Source of the DNA: Aequorivita vladivostokensis
GTDB lineage: Bacteria; Bacteroidota; Bacteroidia; Flavobacteriales; Flavobacteriaceae
Length of the DNA: 64,000 nt
Direction: 5' to 3'
NCBI RefSeq assembly: GCF_000952855.1
Contig: NZ_JSVU01000003.1
Location: forward strand, 62,001 to 126,000
Part shown: piece by piece, positions 7,281 through 15,913 of the stretch
Layout of the letters: each line of letters opens with the position of its first letter
Position numbering within the stretch: position 1 is the first letter of the stretch
Position numbers and translations under genes: made by a program
Notes under the pieces: model-generated
What the model was told of the DNA's origin: nothing
Database searches by the model: none
What the model saw: the letters and a program-made list of their open reading frames with translations, nothing else

Positions 7281-10200
7281 CTAAAAGTCAAATCCCAACC
7301 CGAAACTGAGCCGCGTTCCTTCCGTGGAATTGAATAGGCTCAGATTGGCATTAAGCCCTCCGGAACCGTTTATCCAAAACCCGCCCCCGCGGGAATTGTG
7401 CCATTTGTTTGAATCCTCATTCGGTAACCAAACCCGTCCCAGATCGGCCCCTCCGTATATTCCGATTTGAAACGGCAACAGACCGATCTTAAATTGTGGG
7501 AAGCTATAGCGTAGATCTGCACTGCCCACCATAAATGATTTCCCTGTAAATCTTTGCTCCCTGTAACCTCTCAACCCATTATCGCCACCCAAATTCGCAG
7601 CTTGGTAAAACTGGTATCTATCCCCAATATTTAGCTGATAACTAATATTGGTTTTCAACACCAACTTCCTGTTTTTTATCAGGGTGTTATAAAAGCCGAG
7701 CCGGGTTTTTAGAAATCCGAAAACATCATCCAAATCCTCCAGATTATCGGTAACTCCAAGATTTAAATCAAAAAGCATCCCGATGGTAGGATTCAGCGGA
7801 TCGTCGAAACTGCGGTAGTTATATATCCCTTCCACGGTTCCGAAATAATTTGTTTCGCCCTTGTTTCTTGCATCTACCTCGGAAATAAAGCTGCTTGGGT
7901 TATTGCTTACCTCATAGGCATCAAAAGTAGTCTGTAACTTGAAGAAACTACCAAAATTACTATTCCGAAGCAACCCGATATTTCCCGAAATATGCTGCAC
8001 TTCTACCCTATTAAAGTCATATCCTTTCTCCTCCTGCCAATTTTTGGTGTCATTTCCAAAGCCGAAAAAATTGATGCTGTAATTTGGGCTGGTAAGCCGT
8101 GCCCCAAAGCTGAGGTTCAGATCGTCCTTTATATTCGCAAACTCCCCCGAATACGAAAGCTCAAAACTATTGATATCGGTAAAATAGGCGAAATTAACGA
8201 TATGCTTTTGCGAAAATGGATTGCGTTGAAAGTTATCAACCCTATAAGCATACTGTAAGGCCGCCCTAAACCCGTCATCAGGATTGTACCCAATAGCTGA
8301 AACCAAGGTTTGCAAACGGTCTATTTGCTTTCTATAGTCATACGTATTTAAATTGTACACATCGGTAAAGCGTAAGCTGCCGCCCTTCTTTTCCTCCACA
8401 ATATTGGGCATACTTTCGTGATCGTAAACTTTTACCCTTCTGCCCTCCTTCAGGCTAAAAGTATCTTCGCTTCTTCCCCCTATCAATCGAAGATAGATTA
8501 GATTATCCCCTTTTCCATCCACCACAAATCTGTCTTTTCCCCCAAGGCCGTAAATCCAGATTTCCTTGGTATCCTTCTTTGAGAATGTTCTATCAATTAT
8601 AGTATCCGACTTTATTCCATTGATGGTTGTAAAGCTTCTCACCTGCGTCTTGCCGTCGGGAAGTCTTGTTATCTCAAACAGATCGTCATAATCGGTCCCT
8701 ACAATAGTCTGCAATGTGGAAAGATAGCTGTAGTAATTATCTGCGATGGTAACCAGATTCTTCTTTCGTTCCTTTAATTTCTGCTTAATATCTTCAAGGG
8801 CTTCATCCTGAACTTCTGGCGGAATGCTGTTAAAAGCCTTTTCGATTACCGCATCGGTAATACTGTCCTGTATGGATTCTGCCAAATATTTCCACTGTGC
8901 CCTGCCCGAATTTTTCAATAAGGCCCGATCCAGAATCACACCTTCTTTATTGAACCATTCCAAATCCTTTAGTTTATCACCATAAACGTGGGTCTGCAAG
9001 GAACCGTTGAAGATGGAACGGGTATAATCAAAGATATTTCCCTCAAAGCTTGAAAAGGCATTGTCGCGGTTGTTGGGAATGGGCACATACACATTTTTTT
9101 TGTACCGGTTGTAGAATTCTGCCCACTGCCAATGGTTTGGTTCCCGATCCCAATCGCCGATGAGCATATCAAACAATCGGGATTTTATATAATTTTCCTC
9201 GTCAACCTGTACATCGCCCGTCTTTCGCAGTTTAATCAATATATCATCAGTAGTTTCCACATCGTCGGGATATTTGAACAACCCTTCCCCTTCACTCTTT
9301 TCAGAGGGCTCTATTGAAATTAAATACAGATCGTCCCCAAAGTTTTCATTGTATCGCCCAAGTCTTTTCTGTTTTGGAACGTAATACAATTGCGGGGTGG
9401 TGTAAAAAATATTTATGGCGCGGGCCATATCTGGAATCGCCATAATTGCATACGGATGGGTTGCGGTGTAGAAATTAGTATTTTGCCCCTTTACAGTAGG
9501 TACATCTGCCTTTTGGGCGTCCGAGGGTTTGTTCTCGTTATCCTCAAAAATGAGCTTTCGCGATATCTGCAAAGCATTTTTACCCATGGCCCGCATACGG
9601 TATTGATTGCCATTTCTATCGGTCAATAATAACGAGCTGTAATCGGTGTCCTTATTTTCTTGTACAATCTGCAAGCCTCCGTATAGCGTGTCTAGAGACG
9701 CCACCTGTGCGGTAACGGGTGTGGAATAGGCATTTTTATATTTAGCGCCCCAAACGGTCTTAAAGAATAAGGCTTCGTTAATGCTGTCCTGTTTAAAAAT
9801 TGGCACGGTATATTGCTGCGGAAATATTTCGGGCAGTTTTGAAATATCTGTTTTTACCGGCTCTGGAACTACCTCCTTTTGAAAAATCATTTTGGGCTGA
9901 TAGTTTTCGCCCTTTACAAAATACCGTACCCACGAAGAACCATCCTCAAAGACATCCAATACCGCAAACCCCTGCATCCCCGTACTGAAAAACCCATCAT
10001 TGCCCAGAGCGGCGTATGATTTCTTTGCGCCTCCCCCGGATACAATCTGCTTTAGCCCATTATTTTCTATGTATTGCAAATTATGGTCGTGACCCGATAC
10101 AAAAACAAGTCGTTTGTTGTTTTTTACGAGCTCCTGCAGTTTGTTCATCAAATTGTTATAGAGCTCATTATATCTATCCTGCACCGAAACGCCTCCCTGC

Positions 10201-10994
10201 GATCGTACCTGTACTACAAGTGAGGATAAAAAAGGCATCGGTATTCTTTTCTGAAGTGGGTACAAGTGTTTCTGAATAGCGAAATATCCCCCGTGATTAC
10301 CATTGGTAAACATAGGATGGTGCATGGCAAAAACGATGGTCTTGTTTTGGTTTTTTTCCAATTCCAAAGCCAGTTCAATAAAAAACTTTTCACGGGTTTT
10401 TATATCGCATTTGGCGTTTATCGTGGGGTTCGCGTTCCAATCTTCCAAAAACCATTGGGTATCTATAATAATCAACTGGATGTTCCCAGATACCTCTACA
10501 CTTTCCAGAGGGCAGCCGCTGCTTGGCCTAAATGCGTCCTGATCGGGAAACAGCGATTCCACATATTGCTCTTCCCGGGCGACGCCTATTACCCCATTAT
10601 TGTACCATTCGTGATTGCCGGGAATAAAAATAGTGTGGCCCGAATAATCCTTGACAGCCTTGTACTGTGCGTCAATCATATTTTCTGACCCCTTTCGGCC
10701 CGGATGGCCTTCGGGGTCCATCCCCGAAGGGTAAATATTATCACCCAAGTATATGGTGTAGTTCCCGGTGGTTTTCTCTGTTTTTAAATAATTGTTGAAG
10801 GTGTGCAGGGCATCGCTCATTCCGCCCATTGGGGAAAGACCGGCATCGCCTACCAGGTAAAAAGTCTTTTCTATTTTTTTTTCTGAAGGATATACCGGTT
10901 GTGCTTCCTTGTCCTTAAACTGGGGTGCATAGGTAGCACAAGAAGAAATGAGGAATACTCCAAAAAATAATAAATAGAACTTTTTAAAAATCAT
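7281..10994 (-). CDS. Outer-membrane lipoprotein: metallophosphoesterase fused to Omp85-like barrel
   Basis: 1237 residues from ATG 10994. A 19-residue in-frame upstream extension would reach into the neighbouring gene. Lipobox LISSC with Cys19 indicates a lipoprotein. The calcineurin-like phosphoesterase domain has all signature blocks: VGDAG (48-52), GDN (84-86), GNHEW (126-130), HHPMF (225-229) and GHDHN (301-305). A middle region (about 600-850) is followed by a C-terminal surface-antigen/Omp85-type barrel with 'GGDNGLRGYREQRFTGK' and 'LPFQIGIYGGADLGRVW'. It ends near the terminator at 7211-7250. It is the second gene of a tandem pair, 4 bp after its paralogue. Probably a surface-exposed phosphatase anchored by a barrel; the substrate is unknown. 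Confidence 0.88.
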   Translation of the reverse strand: MIFKKFYLLFFGVFLISSCATYAPQFKDKEAQPVYPSEKKIEKTFYLVGDAGLSPMGGMSDALHTFNNYLKTEKTTGNYTIYLGDNIYPSGMDPEGHPGRKGSENMIDAQYKAVKDYSGHTIFIPGNHEWYNNGVIGVAREEQYVESLFPDQDAFRPSSGCPLESVEVSGNIQLIIIDTQWFLEDWNANPTINAKCDIKTREKFFIELALELEKNQNKTIVFAMHHPMFTNGNHGGYFAIQKHLYPLQKRIPMPFLSSLVVQVRSQGGVSVQDRYNELYNNLMNKLQELVKNNKRLVFVSGHDHNLQYIENNGLKQIVSGGGAKKSYAALGNDGFFSTGMQGFAVLDVFEDGSSWVRYFVKGENYQPKMIFQKEVVPEPVKTDISKLPEIFPQQYTVPIFKQDSINEALFFKTVWGAKYKNAYSTPVTAQVASLDTLYGGLQIVQENKDTDYSSLLLTDRNGNQYRMRAMGKNALQISRKLIFEDNENKPSDAQKADVPTVKGQNTNFYTATHPYAIMAIPDMARAINIFYTTPQLYYVPKQKRLGRYNENFGDDLYLISIEPSEKSEGEGLFKYPDDVETTDDILIKLRKTGDVQVDEENYIKSRLFDMLIGDWDREPNHWQWAEFYNRYKKNVYVPIPNNRDNAFSSFEGNIFDYTRSIFNGSLQTHVYGDKLKDLEWFNKEGVILDRALLKNSGRAQWKYLAESIQDSITDAVIEKAFNSIPPEVQDEALEDIKQKLKERKKNLVTIADNYYSYLSTLQTIVGTDYDDLFEITRLPDGKTQVRSFTTINGIKSDTIIDRTFSKKDTKEIWIYGLGGKDRFVVDGKGDNLIYLRLIGGRSEDTFSLKEGRRVKVYDHESMPNIVEEKKGGSLRFTDVYNLNTYDYRKQIDRLQTLVSAIGYNPDDGFRAALQYAYRVDNFQRNPFSQKHIVNFAYFTDINSFELSYSGEFANIKDDLNLSFGARLTSPNYSINFFGFGNDTKNWQEEKGYDFNRVEVQHISGNIGLLRNSNFGSFFKLQTTFDAYEVSNNPSSFISEVDARNKGETNYFGTVEGIYNYRSFDDPLNPTIGMLFDLNLGVTDNLEDLDDVFGFLKTRLGFYNTLIKNRKLVLKTNISYQLNIGDRYQFYQAANLGGDNGLRGYREQRFTGKSFMVGSADLRYSFPQFKIGLLPFQIGIYGGADLGRVWLPNEDSNKWHNSRGGGFWINGSGGLNANLSLFNSTEGTRLSFGLGFDF

Positions 10995-10998
10995 ATAC

Positions 10999-13900
10999 TT
11001 ACATTGAAAACGCCAAGCCAAAGGTAAATCGCAAGCCTTCATCCCCCGCAAAGAGGTTGAACGTACCGCTCAATAAATCGGCAGTGTTTACCCACAGTCC
11101 CCCGCCATAGGAGCTGTGCAGTTTATCTGAGGTATCGTTGGGCACCCATACCCTTCCCACATCATAGCCTCCAAATACGCCAAGCTGGATGGGCAACAAA
11201 GCAGTCTTGAATTTATTAAAACTATAGCGCAGGTCTGCCCCGGCTACAGCGGCGGTTCGTCCGGTGAACCTTTCGTCGCGATAAGCGCGGAGCCCAGTAT
11301 CACTTCCCAATTGGGCGCCTTGATAAAACTCAAAATTATTGCCTATATTAAACTGACCGCGAACGTCTGTTTTTAGCACCAGTTTTCTATTTCGCGTCAA
11401 GGCGTTATAAAAAACAATTTGTGGTTTTACATAACCAAAAATCCTGTCGCTATCATCGATATTCTGGGTTCCCCCCGCAACCAGGTTGAAGTTCATCCCG
11501 CGGGTTGGGTTTACTTTATTGTCGTAACTTTCGTATTGGTAGGTTCCCTCTGCAGAAACGAAATACTTGGTTTCGTCCAGTGCCACAGGGGTGGGTGTTA
11601 CTTGGGTGATATATCTACCATCGGTGCCCTCCACTTCTATTCCCTCAAAAAGAGCTTTGAATATGAAAGTGCTGCCAAAAGGCGATACTTTCTTCACCCC
11701 AATAGATCCTCCATATCCTCCTATGCGAACACGGTTATAATCCTTTTCAAAATCAAACTCGTAATGAGGGTTAAGGGTTTCATTTCCGAAACCGAAATAG
11801 TTTTCAGAAAAATTGGGATTCTTGTAATAACCGCCCAACAGGAAATTCCAACTGCCAAAGATATTTGCGAATTCACCTTCGTAATTTATATCAAAACTAT
11901 TGGTGGCAAAGTAATAGCCCGCACCTATTCGATGTTGCTGCGAAAATGGATTGCGCTGGAAACCGTTAAAGGTAAACACATACGCAGGCCCTATTTTTAT
12001 ACCATCATCTGGATTGTACCCTAATGTAGGCAAAAAGAGATGGATGGATTGCTTCTGCTTTTTATAATCGTAAGTGTTAAAATCATAATTATTGGTAAAC
12101 CTAAAGGTTGCACCTCCTTTTTGTTCCACGGTATTCTTTTTGCTCTTTTGGTCGTAAACCTTAACCTTTCTGCCATTGGCTATTTTGTAGGTGTCGTTGT
12201 TTTGGCCTCCAATTATGCGTAAATGTATAGGATTATCTCCCTTGCCCTTCACCTCAAAAACATCATCGTCATCCAACCCGTAAACCCAGATGGAATTAGT
12301 TTCACTTGCATCAAAAGTTCTATCTACCATTAAATCGGCTTTCTTTCCGTCCTTTATTCGGTAGGCCTTTATATTTGTTTTTCCTTCCGTCAGACGGGTA
12401 ATCTCAAAATAGTCATCCTTATCGGTACCGAGCACGGTCTGCAGTCTGGATAAATAATTGTAATAATCTTCGGCAATCTCAACTATTTTGTCGCGCCTGC
12501 CTTTAAGGTTTTGTTTTATTTCCGCAGCATATTTGTCCTGTGCCTCCTTTGGCAGATCATTGAATGCGCTCTCGATAACTTCATCCGTAATATTTTTTTG
12601 AATATTTCTTGCCTGCTCCAGCCACGTCTCTTTTCCATGGTTCTGAATCAGGGCGTGGTCCAGTTTTATACCGGCCGCGTTAAACCATTTGGTATGTTTT
12701 AAATCTTCCCCATATACCTGAAATTGACGGGAGGTGTTAAATACCGTCCGTGCCAAATCAAATAAGCCGCCATCAAACTTGGAATACACCTGATCGCGGT
12801 CCCTCGGGATAGGTTCAAAGGTTACCGTGCCATCATCATTATCGTGCTGGGTAAAACGCCACTGGTCATTATGACGGTCCCAATCGCCTACCAGCATATC
12901 AAAAACACGCGCGCGGATATAGGCCGTCTCATTTAACTTGTATTTTTCGTCTTCGCGAAGTTTCGCCAAAAGATCGTCTGTGCTTTCCATATCATCTGGG
13001 TAATCAAAGAGAGGACCGGTAAAGGTTTCATCAGGTCTTTCCACGATCATATAGAGTTCATCGCCATAATCAGCATTGAAATTGCCCAGTGCTTTCTGTT
13101 TTGGCACGTAATAAAGCTTAGGCTTAGTGTGCAGGATATTTGCGGCCGCGGCCAATTTAGGTATGGTAAATGCCCCATAAGGATGGGCGGCCGTATAAAA
13201 ATCCAATATTAAATCTTCGGGAATAGTGTTTAAAAAATCGTTTTCAATTTCCTTATCCTTAATTATTACGGTCTGTAAAAATTGAACGGCACTTTTTTTC
13301 AGGGCGCGCATATTGTAGGTTCTTCCATCCTTATCTTCAAGTCGTAAGGATCGGGTCTGGTGTCCTCCGCCAGCTCGTATTACTTTCAAGCCACCATAAA
13401 GTGTATCCAACAAAACGGTCTTTGCGGTAACCTCTGTTCCGTAAAGTTCTCGGTAATGCTCGCCCCACAAGGCTTTATAGAATCCCGATTTATCAACCAT
13501 TTCATCTGTATAAACTTGCGCTTTCACAGTTTTTGGAAAGGTGGTAGGCAGGGTGGAAAGGTCATATGTTTTTATGGCCGGAAATATCTCTGTCTCAAAT
13601 ACAGTTTCATAAAAGCCGCCCTCGGTGGCCTTAAAAAATTCAACTTGCGAGGCACCGTTCTTTCCCACTTCCAGTTTTGCAAAACCTGGGTGCCCATAAA
13701 CAAATTGGCCAAACTGCCCAAGCGCCGCAGCGGTAGCGCCTGAACCTGCACCGGACACGATCTGCTTCACAGTGCCATCATCATTGTATTGTAAGGATTG
13801 GTCCTGCCCTGAAACGAATACCAAACGGTCAAGATCCTTGGTGAGCACTTTCAATCGACTCATTAAATCGTTATACCGTTTGTTGTAACGATCTTGTGGG

Positions 13901-14676
13901 GAAATGGCCCCCTGTATTTTTATCTGCTTAATAAATGTGCTAAAAAAATCTTTGTGGATTGCCGGATATTTACCCCCGTGCTCCCCATAGGAAATCATAG
14001 GATGGTACATGGCAAATACAATGGTTTTGGTGGCGTTCTTTTTTAGCTCTCCCTCTATTTCAATAAACAATTTTTCACGGGTCTTTATATCGCACTTATC
14101 GTTCATCTTCGAATTATTGTCCCAATCCTCCAAAAACCATTGGGTGTCAAGAGCAATTAAATGCACATTGTCATTTATATCGATGCTTTCCAGAGGGCAA
14201 CCGTTATTGGGCTGCAATACATCAGCATCGTTAAACTGGGCCTTTAGATAATCTTCCTCCAGTTCTAGGCCGTCCACGCCCCCTCGCCAGTCGCGATTGC
14301 CGGGCAGCACAACTACTTTGCCCTTAAACCCTTTTAATGCGTCGATTTGCAACTGCATATTTTTGATTGCCTCTGTCTTTGCCTCCTCATTCTTGGGCGG
14401 CATCCCCGATGGATAAAAACTGTTCCCCAAAAACAGTACATAACTGTCTTCGGAATTATTTTCCGAGAGATATTTTTTTAAGGCTTGAAGTGATTCTGAG
14501 GGTTTCTCCTTTAAATTCCCGGCATTTCCTATAAGATAAAATGTCTTATCGAGTTTGTTTTCGGAAAGCGTTCTGGGAACTTCGGAATTGGGGTTTCTAA
14601 ATTGTGGATTGTAGGTTGCACAAGCTGAAAAAAGCGCGGTGGCAACAAAAGTTATAAAGATGTTAATTTTATTCAT
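10999..14676 (-). CDS. Paralogous barrel lipoprotein with degenerate phosphoesterase domain
   Basis: 1225 residues, same architecture as the downstream gene: lipobox FSAC (Cys19), N-terminal phosphoesterase fold, middle region and C-terminal Omp85-like barrel ('GSDTGLRAYRDERFTGR', 'LPIQLGVFGGYDVGRVW'). Compared block by block with its active-looking neighbour, the metal-binding residues are changed: GDAG to GNAG (50-53), GDN to GNS (84-86), GNHEW to GNRDW (126-130), HHPMF to YHPMI (224-228) and GHDHN to GQDQS (290-294). The fold-defining stretches between them (for example 'NGCPLES', 'DTQWFLEDW', 'KCDIKTREK') are retained. It is therefore probably a catalytically dead partner or binding protein. 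It is the first gene of the pair; no clear TAnnTTTG promoter was seen. Confidence 0.88.
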   Translation of the reverse strand: MNKINIFITFVATALFSACATYNPQFRNPNSEVPRTLSENKLDKTFYLIGNAGNLKEKPSESLQALKKYLSENNSEDSYVLFLGNSFYPSGMPPKNEEAKTEAIKNMQLQIDALKGFKGKVVVLPGNRDWRGGVDGLELEEDYLKAQFNDADVLQPNNGCPLESIDINDNVHLIALDTQWFLEDWDNNSKMNDKCDIKTREKLFIEIEGELKKNATKTIVFAMYHPMISYGEHGGKYPAIHKDFFSTFIKQIKIQGAISPQDRYNKRYNDLMSRLKVLTKDLDRLVFVSGQDQSLQYNDDGTVKQIVSGAGSGATAAALGQFGQFVYGHPGFAKLEVGKNGASQVEFFKATEGGFYETVFETEIFPAIKTYDLSTLPTTFPKTVKAQVYTDEMVDKSGFYKALWGEHYRELYGTEVTAKTVLLDTLYGGLKVIRAGGGHQTRSLRLEDKDGRTYNMRALKKSAVQFLQTVIIKDKEIENDFLNTIPEDLILDFYTAAHPYGAFTIPKLAAAANILHTKPKLYYVPKQKALGNFNADYGDELYMIVERPDETFTGPLFDYPDDMESTDDLLAKLREDEKYKLNETAYIRARVFDMLVGDWDRHNDQWRFTQHDNDDGTVTFEPIPRDRDQVYSKFDGGLFDLARTVFNTSRQFQVYGEDLKHTKWFNAAGIKLDHALIQNHGKETWLEQARNIQKNITDEVIESAFNDLPKEAQDKYAAEIKQNLKGRRDKIVEIAEDYYNYLSRLQTVLGTDKDDYFEITRLTEGKTNIKAYRIKDGKKADLMVDRTFDASETNSIWVYGLDDDDVFEVKGKGDNPIHLRIIGGQNNDTYKIANGRKVKVYDQKSKKNTVEQKGGATFRFTNNYDFNTYDYKKQKQSIHLFLPTLGYNPDDGIKIGPAYVFTFNGFQRNPFSQQHRIGAGYYFATNSFDINYEGEFANIFGSWNFLLGGYYKNPNFSENYFGFGNETLNPHYEFDFEKDYNRVRIGGYGGSIGVKKVSPFGSTFIFKALFEGIEVEGTDGRYITQVTPTPVALDETKYFVSAEGTYQYESYDNKVNPTRGMNFNLVAGGTQNIDDSDRIFGYVKPQIVFYNALTRNRKLVLKTDVRGQFNIGNNFEFYQGAQLGSDTGLRAYRDERFTGRTAAVAGADLRYSFNKFKTALLPIQLGVFGGYDVGRVWVPNDTSDKLHSSYGGGLWVNTADLLSGTFNLFAGDEGLRFTFGLAFSM

Positions 14677-14728
14677 ATATATTTATGTGCGTTGATTTTT
14701 TACTACTTTGGATACCTAAAATAAATCT

Positions 14729-15913
14729 ATGAGCAATATTGTTGAAGCTGCAGATAATTTTATCTTTCAACTATTTAAGGACAAGCTTCCAAGTACTTTC
14801 GTTTACCACAATTATACCCATTCAAAACGTGTTTATAAAAGTATAAATGAAATTATTGAAAACTCCCAATTTGATGTTAAAGATGCTTTAATACTACGTT
14901 TGGCGGCTTTGTTGCACGATACGGGCTACATTGTGGGAAGGGAAAATCACGAAGAGGAAGGTGCGAAGATTGCACGTAAATTTTTAGAGGAGCACAATGT
15001 AGAGGAAGATGTTATTAAGGGTGTCGAAAAATGTATCCTTGCCACAAAATTTAAGGACACTACCCCGCAATCAGACCTTGAAAAAGCTATTCGCGATGCG
15101 GACTCATCACACTTCGGAAAAGATTATTTTAAGGAGGCCAGCGAATTTCTGCGCCAGGAATACCTATTTCAAAAAGTACATAATTACACTTCCCGCGAAT
15201 GGCTGGATGAAAACATAAAAGTTTTGGTGGAGGACCACCAGTTTTATACCGAATATGCCCTAAAGGAATGGCAGCCCGTAAAAGAGGATAATCTAGCCGA
15301 TCTGTTAAGCCAGCGGAAAAAGCGCAAGGAGAAGATTCAAAAGGAGCGGGTAAAGGCAAAGTTAAAAGCCCAATATAAAAACGATAGCCCCGAACGCGGT
15401 ATCCAAACCTTCTATAGAACCGCCCTGAGAAACCATATGAAATTAAGCGATATTGCCGATACAAAAGCAAATATTATGCTTTCGGTAAATGCTATTATCA
15501 TTTCGTTGGTGCTTTCCAATCTCATCTCAAAATTGGATAACAATAATTATTTGATTATTCCCACCGCCATCTTTGTATTGTTTAGCGCCATAACTATGAT
15601 TTTGGCAGTAATAGCTACCCGACCAAACGTAACCCGAGGCGAGTTTACCAAAGAGGACGTTGCCAACAGAAGTGTGAATCTCACTTTCTTCGGAAATTTC
15701 CACAAGATGGAACTGGAACAGTACGAATGGGCGATAGAGGAATTGCTTAAAGATAGAAATTACGTCTATAAATCACTCACCAAGGATTTATATTTCCTGG
15801 GAAAGGTGCTGGATAGAAAATACCGGATTCTGAGATTGACCTATACCATTTTTGTGGCGGGTACAATTATCTCCTTGGTTTCCTTTGCGGTTTTCTTTTA
15901 TTTGGAATTTTAA
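14729..15913 (+). CDS. HD-domain protein fused to Pycsar-effector-like (PycTM/DUF5706) membrane domain
   Basis: 394 residues. N-terminal HD phosphohydrolase domain (about 1-180): 'VYHNYTHSKRV' with His27 and His31, 'LLHDTGY' with His63-Asp64, and 'IRDADSSHFG' with Asp123/Asp125. A charged linker (195-215, KKRKEKIQKERVKAKLKAQ) leads to 'RTALRNHMKLSDIADTKANIML' (230-251), the start of the Pycsar-effector transmembrane domain, with membrane segments at about 249-266, 276-296 and 372-392. In Pycsar immunity, stand-alone PycTM proteins respond to cCMP or cUMP made by a cyclase and damage the membrane. No cyclase is visible here. The HD domain may bind or hydrolyse a nucleotide signal; that is inference. 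Its stop codon directly abuts the stop codon of the converging GAF gene. Confidence 0.8.
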   Translation: MSNIVEAADNFIFQLFKDKLPSTFVYHNYTHSKRVYKSINEIIENSQFDVKDALILRLAALLHDTGYIVGRENHEEEGAKIARKFLEEHNVEEDVIKGVEKCILATKFKDTTPQSDLEKAIRDADSSHFGKDYFKEASEFLRQEYLFQKVHNYTSREWLDENIKVLVEDHQFYTEYALKEWQPVKEDNLADLLSQRKKRKEKIQKERVKAKLKAQYKNDSPERGIQTFYRTALRNHMKLSDIADTKANIMLSVNAIIISLVLSNLISKLDNNNYLIIPTAIFVLFSAITMILAVIATRPNVTRGEFTKEDVANRSVNLTFFGNFHKMELEQYEWAIEELLKDRNYVYKSLTKDLYFLGKVLDRKYRILRLTYTIFVAGTIISLVSFAVFFYLEF

